From Thiocapsa roseopersicina (GTDB lineage Bacteria > Pseudomonadota > Gammaproteobacteria > Chromatiales > Chromatiaceae), in assembly GCF_900106925.1 (NCBI RefSeq), contig NZ_FNNZ01000013.1, positions 1 to 64,000 on the forward strand: DNA of 64,000 bases, read 5' to 3'. Under the pieces are notes generated by a model. That model was not told the DNA's origin and did not search any database. It saw nothing but the letters and a program-made list of their open reading frames with translations. Positions 10,612 through 20,001 of this stretch are shown piece after piece (position 1 is the stretch's first letter; the number at the start of each line of letters is the position of its first letter). Made by a program: the position numbers and the translations under genes.

Positions 10612-10869
10612 GGCTGATATCGGGAAAGCTCGGGAAGGCGATCGACATGATACGCACGCTCGGCGGGCGGGCGAAACGTCTGCGGGGTGTGCAGCGATTC
10701 ACGGCGGTCGGTCGTGCACCGGAAGCCGATCGCATTCCGGTGCAACCGATGGTAGGTTGCCGCGATCCGGGGAAGGGTTGGGGCTCGCTCGGCCGATCAC
10801 CAGGCCGGTCTCGGTCAAGCTCGTCTGTTCGAGCGTCTCATTCGGCGAACCGACCCGTCGGCAGCCGAT

Positions 10870-11442
10870 TCAGCGCGGAAACAGACGTTTCATCAGCAGG
10901 CCGAACCAGGGCGTAAACCACTCGGGGCGACGCGCCAGAGCGCGATGGATGGCCGGGACGGACATCCATCGCCAGGCACCGATCTCGGATGGATCAGGCC
11001 GCGGATCCCCGGCGTAAACGCCGAAGAAGACATGGAGATACTCATGCTCGATCAGACCCGATGCTTGGTCCTCGGCACGGTAGACGAGCTGGGTGCGCTC
11101 CACGAGCGGCACGCGGATTCCGAACTCTTCCTTCAGGCGACGGCCTGCGGCCTGCGTCGTCGGCTCGTCCGGCCTGGGATGACCGCAACAGGTATTGGAC
11201 CAACGCGTCGCGAAGTGATACTTGGCATCGGCGCGTCGCTGCAGCAGGAGCCGGTCGGCCGCATCGAAGACCAGGATCGAGAAGGCACGGTGCAGTTGAC
11301 CGTCACGATGCGCATCGATCTTGCCGGCACACCCGAGGGTGCGGTCACGGTCGTCGACCAAGATCACCTGCTCGCAGGCGTCGCGCTGCGCTGCGCGCTC
11401 CAGAGCTTCGGCTGCAAGCGGCGGTACGATTCGGGCACTCAA
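10870..11442 (-). CDS. idi: Isopentenyl-diphosphate delta-isomerase (type I)
   Basis: A 190-residue Nudix-fold isomerase converting isopentenyl diphosphate to dimethylallyl diphosphate. The catalytic cysteine is in SNTCCGHP, and the glutamate/tyrosine motif is EHEYLHVFFG. A TTG at 11442 is preceded by TGGAGG seven bases upstream, a much better start than the ATG seven codons earlier at 11463. It is the last gene of a minus-strand unit with yjbQ and the RuBisCO-like gene, 48 bp after the latter. Its place behind the puf operon fits isoprenoid supply for carotenoids and the bacteriochlorophyll tail. Confidence 0.9.
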   Translation of the reverse strand: MSARIVPPLAAEALERAAQRDACEQVILVDDRDRTLGCAGKIDAHRDGQLHRAFSILVFDAADRLLLQRRADAKYHFATRWSNTCCGHPRPDEPTTQAAGRRLKEEFGIRVPLVERTQLVYRAEDQASGLIEHEYLHVFFGVYAGDPRPDPSEIGAWRWMSVPAIHRALARRPEWFTPWFGLLMKRLFPR

Positions 11443-11490
11443 GGATGACCTCCAACGAAACATCTCATCGGGACGTCGCCGTCATGCGGC

Positions 11491-12792
11491 TCAGGCACTG
11501 CAACCGAAGGTGTCGATCGCGGCACGCAGCTCGGCATGATGCCGGGCGTGATCCTCGATCGGGATGCCGGCAGCGATGGCGTCCCACGCCTGACGAATGC
11601 TCGCGGCACCGCCGCGCGGCCCCATCGGGTGCCCGAAGACCCCGCGTCCCGGCACGAAGCCGAAATCACGCGTTCCGAGCGTGTCGTGAACCCGCTTCAG
11701 CGTCCCGGCCCAATCGCTTCCGCCGGGCACCGGCAGACTCGGGCGCAGAGCGCCCATCGGCTCGAGGCAGGCCGCGGCGTTGCGACACACCTCCGCATCC
11801 GACATGAACATTCGCCCGCCGAAGCCCGGCATGATGACGACATCGAATCCGGCAAGTCGCTGCAGCTTGGTCATGACCAGCGAGCTGATGCCGAAATGCT
11901 CCAACCGACTCAGCGCCGCGAGCATCGGGAAATGCGCCACCAAGGGCACTCGGGTGTGGTGCGCCAGCATCCGAACGGCACTCAAGCCCACCGGAAGAGC
12001 GTTCACGAGTAGGGCATTGGCACCGTTGCCGACGGCCACGTCGTGCAGATCGCTCAACCGATCCACCTCGTCGGTCACGTTGGCCAGGTAGACCTTCGGC
12101 GTGCCCGTCTGCGCCTCCGCGCTACGCCGGGCGGCGCCCAACAGCGCGGAGCGTCGCTCGAGGCTACACCAATCGGTATCGCAAAGCATCTCGTCGTCTT
12201 TGGCGACATCCAGTCCGCCCAGCCATCCCTGGAGACCAAGCTCGGCCATATCCTCCGGCGGCAATCCGATATTGGGCTTGATGACCCCGAAGAAGATCGG
12301 GCGGTCGTAGACCCCGAGCAGGTCACGGAAACCTTCGACACCGTAGCGCGGCCCGTCGAAATGGCTCAAATAGGCATCCGGGAAATGAATGTCGAGCAAC
12401 TTCACGACAGGGGCGCCCGGCGAGAAGAAGGTGCCTTCGCCGCAGACCGCACTCAAGAGGTTGGGAATACGAGGACCGAAGTTACGATGGGGATGGGCGA
12501 TGCGGACACGACACGCATGAATCTTGCCCTCACCCGGCGCCTTCAGCCCGTAGCTGAAGTCCGGCAGGGTCGCATCGACGGCGAGATGGACGACCTTCGC
12601 ACCGAATTCCCCGCGCAAATCCTCGCTCGAGCCGACCCGGCGCCACTGGGCGGTCGACTGCTCCGAGCAGAAGTGTGCGACTGCAACGCGCGGGTCTCCC
12701 CGGCACTCCATGTAATAGTCGAGACGCAGATAGGCGTCGGGATCCAGGGTATCCGCATCCGCGAAAAACCCTTCGAGATCGGCTGCCGTCAT
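11491..12792 (-). CDS. RuBisCO-like protein (form IV)
   Basis: A 433-residue protein of the RuBisCO large-subunit superfamily. The carbamylation-site block is kept as [10 protein letters not shown] with Lys198, Asp200 and Glu201. The first active-site lysine of KPK is present (Lys172), but the second is Asn174 (IKPN). The loop-6 region reads [12 protein letters not shown] and lacks the catalytic lysine of true RuBisCO, so carboxylation is not expected. It resembles the photosynthetic form IV group known from green and purple sulfur bacteria; some other RuBisCO-like proteins act in methylthioadenosine salvage. It starts 3 bp after the yjbQ stop, so the two are surely co-transcribed. Confidence 0.9.
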   Translation of the reverse strand: MTAADLEGFFADADTLDPDAYLRLDYYMECRGDPRVAVAHFCSEQSTAQWRRVGSSEDLRGEFGAKVVHLAVDATLPDFSYGLKAPGEGKIHACRVRIAHPHRNFGPRIPNLLSAVCGEGTFFSPGAPVVKLLDIHFPDAYLSHFDGPRYGVEGFRDLLGVYDRPIFFGVIKPNIGLPPEDMAELGLQGWLGGLDVAKDDEMLCDTDWCSLERRSALLGAARRSAEAQTGTPKVYLANVTDEVDRLSDLHDVAVGNGANALLVNALPVGLSAVRMLAHHTRVPLVAHFPMLAALSRLEHFGISSLVMTKLQRLAGFDVVIMPGFGGRMFMSDAEVCRNAAACLEPMGALRPSLPVPGGSDWAGTLKRVHDTLGTRDFGFVPGRGVFGHPMGPRGGAASIRQAWDAIAAGIPIEDHARHHAELRAAIDTFGCSA

Positions 12793-12795
12793 CCG

Positions 12796-13224
12796 CTATT
12801 GCTCTCCGATGATCTGCATCAGAAGCCGACGCTCGTCGCGCGGGCCGTCCAATTCAATGAAAAAAATCGATTGCCATCCACCGAGGAGCAGTTGTCCATC
12901 GGCAACCGGGATGGTCTCCGAGGCGTTCATAAAGAGTCCAAGAAGGTGGGAATGCGCGTTGAGGCGACCGTCGACCGGGTCGCGATTGTGACGAAAATCC
13001 GAGTCGGCGGGAACGAGGCGGTGAAGGAAGTCGAGCATGTCGCGCTGCAACATATGCTCTTTTTCGTTCAAGCACACGAATGCGGTCGTGTGAGGCGAGA
13101 ATAGGGTCACTTGGCCCTGAACGACACCGCTTTCTTGGAAGGCGGTTCGGACTGTTGCCGTGACATCGATGATCTCGATCGGTGCGGCCGTGCGCAGGAG
13201 GATTGTTTCGCAGGGGAAAAACAT
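12796..13224 (-). CDS. yjbQ: YjbQ/UPF0047 family protein
   Basis: A 142-residue protein of the YjbQ (UPF0047) family. The conserved signature is clear: SPHTTAFVCLNE, NAHSHLLGLF and GGWQSIFFIELDGPRDER. The family has a compact beta-sandwich with a conserved His/Asp site; weak thiamine-phosphate synthase activity is reported for E. coli YjbQ, but the physiological role is unsettled. It sits 81 bp after the last LH1 alpha gene and 3 bp before the RuBisCO-like gene. It is thus either the tail of the puf transcript or the first gene of a small operon. Confidence 0.88.
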   Translation of the reverse strand: MFFPCETILLRTAAPIEIIDVTATVRTAFQESGVVQGQVTLFSPHTTAFVCLNEKEHMLQRDMLDFLHRLVPADSDFRHNRDPVDGRLNAHSHLLGLFMNASETIPVADGQLLLGGWQSIFFIELDGPRDERRLLMQIIGEQ

Positions 13225-13245
13225 ACGTTGAGCTTCGGACGCTGC

Positions 13246-13306
13246 GATCAGGGGCGGGGCCGGCGTTGCATGCCGCCCGCCCGAGATCGCAACTCGCGGC
13301 CTGATC
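13246..13306 (-). terminator. Hairpin at the 3' end of the puf operon
   Basis: An outer 7-bp repeat (GATCAGG at 13246-13252 with CCTGATC at 13300-13306) encloses a GC-rich stem (GGGCGGG with CCCGCCC). The outer arm touches the pufA3 stop codon. It may end or attenuate puf transcription before yjbQ. No T-run is seen. Confidence 0.4.
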
Positions 13307-13509
13307 TAACGGCCGGCAGGCAGGGGAGCCATCTGTGCCGCAGGCGTCACAGCGGCAGCCTTACCGGAGGCGGGCACGCCGTCGGACAGCCAGTTGAAGT
13401 CGGCCGTGCTGAGCAGGATGAAGTGAATCAACAGCCCGAGCACCATCAGGAATGCGAACAAAGCAACCAGCGTTCTGCGCGGATCGAAGATCTGCCAAAT
13501 TTTGTGCAT
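13306..13509 (-). CDS. pufA3: LH1 antenna alpha subunit (third copy)
   Basis: A 67-residue light-harvesting 1 alpha polypeptide. It shows the N-terminal amphipathic segment [14 protein letters not shown], one membrane span ([20 protein letters not shown]) with the bacteriochlorophyll-liganding His in LLIHFILL, and the conserved TADFNWL after the span. The C-terminal tail ([16 protein letters not shown]) differs slightly from pufA2. The SD sequence GGAGATAA precedes the ATG. It is the promoter-distal gene of the puf operon. The numbering is positional. Confidence 0.95.
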   Translation of the reverse strand: MHKIWQIFDPRRTLVALFAFLMVLGLLIHFILLSTADFNWLSDGVPASGKAAAVTPAAQMAPLPAGR

Positions 13510-13596
13510 GAGTTTATCTCCTAAAGACGTAAAGCGGGACGGTGCAGATCGCTGCGCTCCTCCCGTCGGAATCCATCGCGAGTCTACTGCGCTCGA

Positions 13597-13740
13597 CTAC
13601 AGCCAGGGGCGCCAGAGCCAGGCGAGGATATGGGCGACGATAACGACGCCGAAGAACCCGGTCATGCTCTGCACGAAGATGCCGTGAAACTCCTTCGCCT
13701 CTTCTTCGGTCAGACCGGTCATGCTTTTTGCTTCAGCCAT
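13597..13740 (-). CDS. pufB3: LH1 antenna beta subunit (distal copy)
   Basis: A 47-residue LH1 beta polypeptide. It begins [20 protein letters not shown], spans the membrane once ([19 protein letters not shown]) with the ligand His in VAHILAW, and ends WRPWL before a TAG stop. It differs from pufB1 at several N-terminal and span positions. It lies 87 bp upstream of pufA3, the usual beta-alpha pairing, and follows pufA2 by 145 bp. The gap holds short hairpins (GGCCATTTGGCC at 13768-13779 and TCCCCG-CGG-CGGGGA at 13792-13806) that may set segmental mRNA stability. Confidence 0.95.
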   Translation of the reverse strand: MAEAKSMTGLTEEEAKEFHGIFVQSMTGFFGVVIVAHILAWLWRPWL

Positions 13741-13885
13741 GGAATTACCCTCACTTGTCATGTTTTGGCCATTTGGCCGTTACCGCGATCTTCCCCGCGG
13801 CGGGGACCACAGTGGAGTACCCGCGTCCTATCGAACCCTTTAGGGCCATCACTCGGACACGTGCACCGGACTAAACGCCTTCCGA

Positions 13886-14092
13886 CTAACGGCCAGCCGG
13901 CAGTGGAGCCATCTGAGAGGCAGGCGTCACGACTGCGGCCTGTCCCGTGTAGGCAGGAACGCCATCGCCCAGCCAGTTGAAGTCTGCCGTGCTGAGCAGG
14001 ATAAAATGGATCAACAGCCCGAGCACCATCAGGAAACCGAACAAAGCAACCAGCGTTCTGCGCGGATCGAAGATCTGCCAAATTTTATGCAT
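13886..14092 (-). CDS. pufA2: LH1 antenna alpha subunit (second copy)
   Basis: A 68-residue LH1 alpha polypeptide nearly identical to pufA3 through the span (one Ala-to-Gly change in [11 protein letters not shown]) and diverging in the tail ([21 protein letters not shown]). The ligand His and TADFNWL motif are kept. The start is the ATG of MHKIW with TGGAGT upstream; a longer in-frame reading adds unrelated residues. Unlike the other two alpha genes, it has no intact beta gene immediately upstream. Confidence 0.93.
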   Translation of the reverse strand: MHKIWQIFDPRRTLVALFGFLMVLGLLIHFILLSTADFNWLGDGVPAYTGQAAVVTPASQMAPLPAGR

Positions 14093-14295
14093 CTGTATAC
14101 TCCAGTGACTATCAGAGGGGTGCTGCTGTATCAGCAAATGCCCGTTGGGCCGTTGTTAATCGTTGCCCCTCTGCCCGATCAAAGCCAGGGAAGGGCACGG
14201 CCTGCTGAACCATCTCACCCGACGTGCGCCGGACCGGAATCCGGCGCTGCCTTTGGCCTCCTTGCCTTAACGGCCAGCCGAGCCGGCCGAGGTCA
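14093..14295 (-). other. pufC-pufA2 gap with possible LH1 gene relics
   Basis: No antenna beta reading frame survives here, although a pufB2 would be expected. On the plus strand TCAAAGCCAGGG at 14179-14190 resembles the 3' end of the intact beta genes (CTACAGCCAGGG). Its distance to the pufA2 start (87 bp) equals the pufB3-to-pufA3 distance (88 bp). Near the pufC stop, TAACGGCCAGCCG at 14269-14281 matches the 3' end of pufA2. A perfect 7-bp repeat (AGAGGGG with CCCCTCT) lies between. Decay of a former beta gene is inferred, weakly. Confidence 0.3.
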
Positions 14296-15378
14296 TTACA
14301 ACTGCTTCGGCTGGACCGCAGGCGCTGCTTCTGCCGCGGGCTGGACCGGAGCCGCTTCCTCGGGCGCCGCAATCAGGGTCGGACCTGCAAGTGCGGGGTA
14401 GTCCTTGAGCATCTGAGCACCGTAAAGCGGCTTATAGGCGCCCTGATGGCAGGTCGCGCAGCTCACGCGGTAGGGATCGCCCAGCGGACCCTTACGTGTC
14501 TCGGGCAACACCTCGTTCAACGGCCAGATGTATTCCTGGTTGATCTCACGCACATGCCGGATCGCATACCAGGCGGTGGTGCGCTGCGGGGTACTCTGAT
14601 CCCAGGCAAAGAACGACCGACTGTTGTGGCAGAAGGTGCAGTTGACGCCGAGCGCATCGGAGATCTGCATCATCAAGCCATAGGTCCACTCCGCTTGCTT
14701 GATCGAAGCCAAGTTGCCGCTCGGCAGGGCCGCATCGCCGATCACCCGGATCTCGTTGGCCTGATCGAGGAATGGCGTGAAAGGATCGAACGGCAAAGAC
14801 GCATAGGCAACCGTCGATGACGCGATGTTCTGCCCTGTCGGCGACACGCCGGACGGCAGATTCGGACCCGGATCGGTCGTCCAGACATACTCCGGCACCG
14901 GCTTACCGCGATGACAGGTATAGCAGGTGACGCCCGTAGCCGCGACATGGTCCTTCCATGCGGAATTGGCCTGTTGCGTCATCTGGAACATGCGACGCGA
15001 TACGACTTTCGTATAGATGTCGTCCGAAGCCCAATTGCCGGGAACGTGGCAATAGTTGCAACCCTGCTCCGGAGAGACCCAAGTCGTTACGGCCACCATC
15101 AGACGGGTGAAATCCGCAACGGTGAGATCGCTCAGGACCTGGACATTCTCATAGACTTCGGAGACCTTCGGTCCGCCGGGCGGTGCCGCCGGAATCACCT
15201 CGGGAGGCTGGTTCGCCTTATAGCTGCTAGCCAGATCACCGGGGTTCTGGACGTGCTCCATCGCAAGACCGCGGTAACCCAATTGGACGGTCTCGGGAGG
15301 CGGCGCTTCACAGCCGGCAACAAAAACCGAAGCGACAATAGCGGCCAGCGGGATCGACGTGTAATTAGCCATCTTCAT
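14296..15378 (-). CDS. pufC: Photosynthetic reaction centre tetraheme cytochrome c subunit
   Basis: A 360-residue periplasmic electron donor to the special pair. A lipoprotein signal peptide ends in the lipobox VAGC, so Cys23 would be lipidated and anchor the protein in the membrane. Four haem-binding CxxCH motifs are present (CNYCH, CYTCH, CTFCH, CATCH), the standard number. The C-terminus has an Ala/Pro-rich extension ([14 protein letters not shown]). The ATG overlaps the pufM stop by four bases (ATGA), indicating translational coupling. Confidence 0.97.
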   Translation of the reverse strand: MKMANYTSIPLAAIVASVFVAGCEAPPPETVQLGYRGLAMEHVQNPGDLASSYKANQPPEVIPAAPPGGPKVSEVYENVQVLSDLTVADFTRLMVAVTTWVSPEQGCNYCHVPGNWASDDIYTKVVSRRMFQMTQQANSAWKDHVAATGVTCYTCHRGKPVPEYVWTTDPGPNLPSGVSPTGQNIASSTVAYASLPFDPFTPFLDQANEIRVIGDAALPSGNLASIKQAEWTYGLMMQISDALGVNCTFCHNSRSFFAWDQSTPQRTTAWYAIRHVREINQEYIWPLNEVLPETRKGPLGDPYRVSCATCHQGAYKPLYGAQMLKDYPALAGPTLIAAPEEAAPVQPAAEAAPAVQPKQL

Positions 15379-16346
15379 TGCGAAACCCCCTGCAACAGCG
15401 TCGGATCCGTAGCGCCATCAAGCGGATAGACGGGAGCAACACCATGCTTCACGGCCCACAGATACCAGTTGTCGACCACGGTACCGGTCAGGAGAATCCC
15501 GATGCCGGCGGTGATGACGGTCAAGACCGCGAACCACCAAGCCCAGCGATGAATCGATTCCATCGTGGCATTGAAGCCCATCGTCCAGCGCCAGAAGAGA
15601 GCTGCGCGCTCCGCTGCCGTGCCGCGATCCGTAATCTGGTCGATCTCGCGATCGCCACCGAACCGGCTCACGGCGAGGATGGTCGCACCGTGCATGGCAA
15701 ACAGCAGGGCCGAGCCATACAGGAAGGCAATCGAGAGCATGTGGAACGGGTTGTAATAAAGGTTCCCGTACCGAATCGAGAAGGCCGCCGTCCAGTCGAG
15801 GTGGGGGAAGATACCGAAAGGTACCGCCTCCGCCCAACTACCCATCAAAACCGGGCGAATGAAACCCAGGCTCAGATAGAAGAAGATCGCCGCCGCGAAC
15901 GCCCAAGACAGCCACTGACTCAAACCCAGATCCGCAGCCCGCTTGTAGGTCCGGATCCACCAAAGAATGATGGACGTGGTCAGAAAGAAACCGGCGATCA
16001 ACCACCAGCCGCCATCACCCAAAGGAGGGATACTGAGGCCGTAGGACGGCGGTGGCGGCTCAAGCGCCAGCCAGAAGAAGTTCTTCAGAAACTCCATCGG
16101 GCTCCAATTTACGGAAGCCGCCATGTTGAAGCCGATGATCTCGATGGCGATGAAGCCGAAGAGCAAGGATGCAACACCGGTGAACCCGAGATAGATGGGG
16201 CCAATCTGAGCATCGCCGATCTTACCTGCCCAGTAGGAGAAGATCGGCTTGCCGAGACGCGGCAGATTGCCTTTCGGCATGGGCGTTCCGGGGTAAGCCG
16301 GAGAGCGCACCTGCACGCTTGTAAAAATGTTCTGATATTCAGCCAT
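15375..16346 (-). CDS. pufM: Photosynthetic reaction centre M subunit
   Basis: A 323-residue five-helix integral membrane protein that with PufL binds the special pair, accessory pigments, quinones and non-haem iron. Typical blocks are [11 protein letters not shown] at the start, the helix D region [27 protein letters not shown] with the special-pair and iron His residues, and [19 protein letters not shown]. An AGGAG ribosome-binding site lies just upstream, 16 bp after the pufL stop. Confidence 0.98.
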   Translation of the reverse strand: MAEYQNIFTSVQVRSPAYPGTPMPKGNLPRLGKPIFSYWAGKIGDAQIGPIYLGFTGVASLLFGFIAIEIIGFNMAASVNWSPMEFLKNFFWLALEPPPPSYGLSIPPLGDGGWWLIAGFFLTTSIILWWIRTYKRAADLGLSQWLSWAFAAAIFFYLSLGFIRPVLMGSWAEAVPFGIFPHLDWTAAFSIRYGNLYYNPFHMLSIAFLYGSALLFAMHGATILAVSRFGGDREIDQITDRGTAAERAALFWRWTMGFNATMESIHRWAWWFAVLTVITAGIGILLTGTVVDNWYLWAVKHGVAPVYPLDGATDPTLLQGVSQ

Positions 16347-16362
16347 TGTTGTCTCCTAGACC

Positions 16363-17199
16363 CTACCAGAGCGGAAGCTCAAGCCACCAGTTCCACCATT
16401 CCGGCCAGCCGCGCGTCCAGAAGGGTCCGCTGATCACGATGCAGACGGCGCTCCAGAAGACTGCGCTCAGCGCCAGGAACAAACCCAGGCGATGGATACC
16501 AAGTGCGCCGACGGAGTAGCCGATCAGATCCCGGAAGAAGGTGTTCTCGTGCTCACCGGTCTTGACCGGCTCGCCCTTCGCGGGATTGGTCACCGACAAG
16601 ATCAGGGAGCCGTGCATCGCCAGCGCCAGACATGTGGTGAAGAAGAAAGTGATCGCGAGCATATGGGCCGGGTTGTAATGGAAGTGCAGGTATTGGTAAC
16701 CCACATTCGAAACCCAGTCTAAGTGGCTCATGATTCCGTACGGGAAGCCATGACCCCACGCGCCCATCAAGATGGGACGAATCACCACGAGCGTCACAAA
16801 GGCACCGATCGCGAAACTGAAGGCGAAGGGGACGTGGAAACCGATTCCGAGCTTGCGGGAAATCTCGACCTGCCTCAACGCCCAGGAGACGAATGCCCCG
16901 ATCGCGCAGAGTGTAATGAACTGCCAAAGACCGCCCTGATCAAGCGGAGCCATTCCTAGGCCGTAGCTGAGATCCGGGGGAGCGATGCTGATCTGCCAGA
17001 GATTGAACGTCTGCAGCTCAGGCGTCGGACCGAGGGTGGCGCCCCAGACGATCAAGAGCGTACCTAACAATGCGAAGAAGAACGCCGAGACTCCGAAGAA
17101 GCCGACATAGAACGGCCCCACCCAGAAGTCGAATAGGTCTCCCCCTATCAGCGTCCCGCCACGGACGCGGTATTTTTTCTCAAAACTGAGCATGGCCAT
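16363..17199 (-). CDS. pufL: Photosynthetic reaction centre L subunit
   Basis: A 278-residue five-helix reaction-centre core protein. It opens [36 protein letters not shown], typical of PufL. The D-helix region [30 protein letters not shown] carries the special-pair and iron ligands. AGAGGA precedes the ATG. It follows pufA1 after a 115-bp gap that contains a stem-loop. Confidence 0.98.
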   Translation of the reverse strand: MAMLSFEKKYRVRGGTLIGGDLFDFWVGPFYVGFFGVSAFFFALLGTLLIVWGATLGPTPELQTFNLWQISIAPPDLSYGLGMAPLDQGGLWQFITLCAIGAFVSWALRQVEISRKLGIGFHVPFAFSFAIGAFVTLVVIRPILMGAWGHGFPYGIMSHLDWVSNVGYQYLHFHYNPAHMLAITFFFTTCLALAMHGSLILSVTNPAKGEPVKTGEHENTFFRDLIGYSVGALGIHRLGLFLALSAVFWSAVCIVISGPFWTRGWPEWWNWWLELPLW

Positions 17200-17265
17200 C
17201 GTAAAATCCTCTGCTGGGGAGGCATCCGATTCGGCTGCCTCCTCTTAGCACTGTCGGCGGTAGGT

Positions 17266-17295
17266 GGGGCCTGGCCAATGGGTCCAGCCTCCCCT
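17266..17295 (-). other. pufA1-pufL intercistronic stem-loop
   Basis: GGGGCCTGG near 17267 pairs imperfectly with CCAGCCTCCCC near 17284-17294, in the gap between the LH1 genes and the reaction-centre genes. In Rhodobacter, hairpins at this position slow 3'-5' decay and raise LH1 over reaction-centre mRNA. The same role is inferred here from position. Confidence 0.45.
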
Positions 17296-17314
17296 GCCAC
17301 CCCCGTAAAGGACG

Positions 17315-17527
17315 CTATTGCCTTTGCGGCACAACCGGCGTCACTTGCATCTGACTGACTGCGGACTTGGCGGGGACGCCGTCTTCGAGCCAGTTGAAAT
17401 CTGCAGTGCTGAGCAGAATCATGTGAATGGCTAGACCAAGGACGATCAGGAATGCAAAGAGGGCGACCAGGATGCGACGCGGATCCATGATCAGCCAAAT
17501 TTTCCACAAGCTTTCGGTCGAGAACAT
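17315..17527 (-). CDS. pufA1: LH1 antenna alpha subunit (first copy)
   Basis: A 70-residue LH1 alpha polypeptide, the most divergent of the three. It opens [18 protein letters not shown], spans with [22 protein letters not shown] and the ligand His, keeps TADFNWL, and ends in a different tail ([16 protein letters not shown]). It forms the promoter-proximal pair with pufB1, 80 bp downstream of it. Several alpha types in one ring are known in related Chromatiaceae, so all three copies may enter LH1. Confidence 0.96.
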   Translation of the reverse strand: MFSTESLWKIWLIMDPRRILVALFAFLIVLGLAIHMILLSTADFNWLEDGVPAKSAVSQMQVTPVVPQRQ

Positions 17528-17607
17528 ATTTATTTCTCCTGGAGTCAGGACGAGTTAGATGACCGTGCGACCGGCACCCTCGGGCGCCAGCGCCGAATTG
17601 GTTTTTG

Positions 17608-17751
17608 CTACAGCCAGGGGCGCCACAGCCACGCCAGGATGTGTGCAACGATCACGATTCCGAAGAACGTGGTCATGCTCTGCACGAAGATCCCGTGGAA
17701 CTCTTTCGCTTCTTCTTCGGTCATGCCGGACATGCTGGTGTTTTCAGCCAT
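17608..17751 (-). CDS. pufB1: LH1 antenna beta subunit (first copy)
   Basis: A 47-residue LH1 beta polypeptide: [20 protein letters not shown], one membrane span ([19 protein letters not shown]) with the ligand His, and WRPWL before TAG. The SD sequence CTGGAGG precedes the ATG. It is the first gene after the long upstream region and probably the first cistron of the puf mRNA. There is no pufQ between bchZ and pufB1. Confidence 0.96.
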   Translation of the reverse strand: MAENTSMSGMTEEEAKEFHGIFVQSMTTFFGIVIVAHILAWLWRPWL

Positions 17752-18106
17752 TGATCGATCCTCCAGTAGGAGATGAACCTAAGTGACGCCGCACCGACCC
17801 CGTGCGGCAAGGGTTTCGTCGCGGACCAATAGACCGCGACGGAGAAGCTGCTCGAAACGCCCGACCAGCCACTCGACTCCATCGTCCCGAATAAAGGGAC
17901 GGGCAATTCATGTCGCGCGGGGCATTCGCTCCGTTCGACAAGCGAAACTCGCCAGCACCCGGCGAAACACCTCGCCCGTGGACCTCGACCTCCGAGGGAG
18001 TCTTGCGCGACGTAACCTGCGAGAAGCTCGGAACGTCGAATCGCGGATTGTTCAGGTCGGGTCTCACGGGTCCGGTACGAAAGCCTTGCAGGGTGACTGG
18101 ATTAGG

Positions 18107-18150
18107 TGTCAGTCTAGCTTGACTGACGTAGATGTCAATCTACATTTACA
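18107..18150 (-). promoter_or_regulatory. puf promoter with two PpsR/CrtJ-type sites
   Basis: Site one, TGTCAGTCTAGCTTGACT at 18107-18124, is TGT-N12-ACT, one base off the TGT-N12-ACA consensus. Site two, TGTCAATCTACATTTACA at 18133-18150, is a perfect TGT-N12-ACA. They are exactly 8 bp apart, the spacing known for cooperative CrtJ/PpsR binding. Read on the minus strand, TTGACA (18138-18133) and TAGACT (18116-18111) are 16 bp apart and form a sigma-70-like promoter. The two sites cover its -35 and -10, as expected for repression by occlusion. Confidence 0.7.
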
Positions 18151-18438
18151 CCTCTTTTGCGCCGCAGCTGCGCCCGGACAACGAACAGAGGTCATGCCGC
18201 CCCCAAGTGCACGGTGGCACTGGAGAAACGGCCGTGAAAACAGGGACCCAAGGCGTGACGGCGAGAATTTCGAGCCGGCGGAAACGGCAGACTGAAGAAG
18301 AGCGCGGCAACGGGGAAGCAAACGAGGCGTCGCCGGCCGACCTGACGAGGTGTGAATCTGGGCGACGCGACGCGACGCGACGCGCCGCCCGGCTCCCCAC
18401 GAGCCTAGTGGCGCAGTGCAGAGATTCCGAGATCGTTG

Positions 18439-18475
18439 TCGTTGTCGTCGTATCGATGTTCGATTACGACAACGA
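18439..18475. other. 10-bp inverted repeat downstream of bchZ
   Basis: TCGTTGTCGT at 18439-18448 is the exact reverse complement of ACGACAACGA at 18466-18475. It begins about 60 bp after the bchZ stop and may be a 3' stability or termination hairpin for the crt-bch transcript. Confidence 0.45.
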
Positions 18476-18536
18476 ACGGTCCAGACACATCTGCCGTGAA
18501 GTACTCGTGACTGGCGACCAACAAGAGGGCCGGTCG

Positions 18537-19976
18537 CTAGACCGAGCGCTGGGCCTCGACCACGCGATCGAGAGTCACCCGCTCATCCCCTGCATTGCGT
18601 GAGGCGCGCTCGGCGGCATCGCGCAGGCGCTTGGCGGCCGAGATGCGCACCAGCACAGGCTGGGAATCGACGATGCGATCGAATGCCGCGAGGGCGTCCT
18701 CGTCCCAGGGCAGCTCGCGATGGAGTCGCGCAGGAGTGGCGTCGACCTTGTCGAGATCGGTCCCGAGCGGAATGATGTTGAAAAGCGCGTCGAAGAGGGC
18801 ATTGCACACCTCCTGGACGATATAGGTAGCACCCGAGTAGCCCATGAAGGGCGTGCCGGTGTGACGACGGATCACGGTGCCCGGGAACGACGCAGGGATA
18901 TAGGTCGCGCGGGCGCCGATCTCGGACAGATACATGCGCTCGTTGTAGCTTCCGAAGACGATCAGCGGCGTCTTTTGATGCACCGCCTCGCGCACGACAT
19001 CGTTGTCCGGCTTCACGCCGGCCTTGCGCGAGAAGGCGAAATGACAGGGCAGACCCAGCTCGTCTTCGAGAAAATGACGCAGGCCTCGAGCATAGGTGTC
19101 GGTAGCCACGACGCCGAAGCTGGCCGTGCCGAAGAAATCCTGCGTCACCGACCGCCAGAGGTCCCAAATGGGCTTGATGGTCGTGTGCTTTTCCTGCTCG
19201 ATGAACGGCTCGGGATCCAGCTCGAGCAGCTCGCCGAGGGTGCGCAGGAACTTGGTCGTACTGTGCAGACCGATCGGGGCCTGGATAAAGGGCCGCTCGA
19301 GCGCCTCGCAGAGGCTGCGCCCGAACTCGCGGTACATGCAGATGTTGACCTCTGCATTCACCAGCTCGGGCACTCGATCGAGATGGCTCCCCAGCGGGAA
19401 GACCTGATTGACCTTCGCGCCGATACCTTCCACCAGACGCCTGATCTCGGCGAGATCGGACGGGGTGTTGAAGGTCCCGTACATGGGTCCGATGATGTTC
19501 ACGCGCGGCGGCTCGCCGGGCTTGCGCGGCTTGGCCTTCGGAATCGCGCCCTTCTTCGGACCGTACTGAGTCCACAGCCAATACATGGCGCGGTTGGCGC
19601 TCTGCCACTGATCCTCGTCGATCGTGCGCGGCAGAAAGCGATGGATATTGGTGCCTTCCGGGGTGACGCCGCCGCCGATCATCTCGGCGATCGAGCCCGT
19701 AACCACTACGGCTGGCCGCTTCGGATCCAGGGTCGCATAGGCGCGACGCATCGCCTCCTCGGTCCCTTTTTGGCCCAGCTCTTCCTCGCCCAGGCCGGTG
19801 ACGACAACCGGAAGCTCGTGCGGCGGCAACCCGTCCGTATAGTGCAGAACGGCGGTGACAGGAAGGTTCTCGCAGCCGACCGGCCCGTCGATGATGACCT
19901 GCAGGCCCTTGATGGCTGCGAAGACGTAGACGGAGCCCCAATAACCGCCGGCGCGGTCGAGGTCGTTGATCAACAT
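18537..19976 (-). CDS. bchZ: Chlorophyllide a reductase subunit Z
   Basis: A 479-residue nitrogenase-like subunit that with BchY forms the catalytic component of chlorophyllide a oxidoreductase, which reduces ring B to make the bacteriochlorin. Conserved stretches include the opening [20 protein letters not shown], the cysteine of [11 protein letters not shown], and [20 protein letters not shown]. The ATG is set at the conserved opening; in-frame sequence further upstream lies inside bchY. It follows bchY after 25 bp in the bchCXYZ order. Confidence 0.96.
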   Translation of the reverse strand: MLINDLDRAGGYWGSVYVFAAIKGLQVIIDGPVGCENLPVTAVLHYTDGLPPHELPVVVTGLGEEELGQKGTEEAMRRAYATLDPKRPAVVVTGSIAEMIGGGVTPEGTNIHRFLPRTIDEDQWQSANRAMYWLWTQYGPKKGAIPKAKPRKPGEPPRVNIIGPMYGTFNTPSDLAEIRRLVEGIGAKVNQVFPLGSHLDRVPELVNAEVNICMYREFGRSLCEALERPFIQAPIGLHSTTKFLRTLGELLELDPEPFIEQEKHTTIKPIWDLWRSVTQDFFGTASFGVVATDTYARGLRHFLEDELGLPCHFAFSRKAGVKPDNDVVREAVHQKTPLIVFGSYNERMYLSEIGARATYIPASFPGTVIRRHTGTPFMGYSGATYIVQEVCNALFDALFNIIPLGTDLDKVDATPARLHRELPWDEDALAAFDRIVDSQPVLVRISAAKRLRDAAERASRNAGDERVTLDRVVEAQRSV

Positions 19977-20001
19977 GGGTAAAACGTCCTCGTGACCGGA
20001 C

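Larger units (their letters stand above)
17752..18536. promoter_or_regulatory. 785-bp bchZ-pufB1 region, puf promoter and leader
   Basis: No convincing gene lies here; short readable stretches on both strands lack ribosome-binding sites and family motifs. It contains a paired PpsR-type site with an embedded promoter at 18107-18150, a (CGACG)4 run near 18363-18382, and an inverted repeat at 18439-18475 just after bchZ. The puf leader would be about 360 bases long, counted from the promoter to pufB1. Confidence 0.6.

Noticed and set aside
11491-12792. True RuBisCO large subunit
   Set aside because: KPK is KPN, and loop 6 lacks its lysine; no small subunit gene or cbb genes are adjacent.
17910-18122. 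70-residue plus-strand reading frame upstream of puf
   Set aside because: It runs antisense through the proposed puf leader and regulatory sites and has no recognisable domain.
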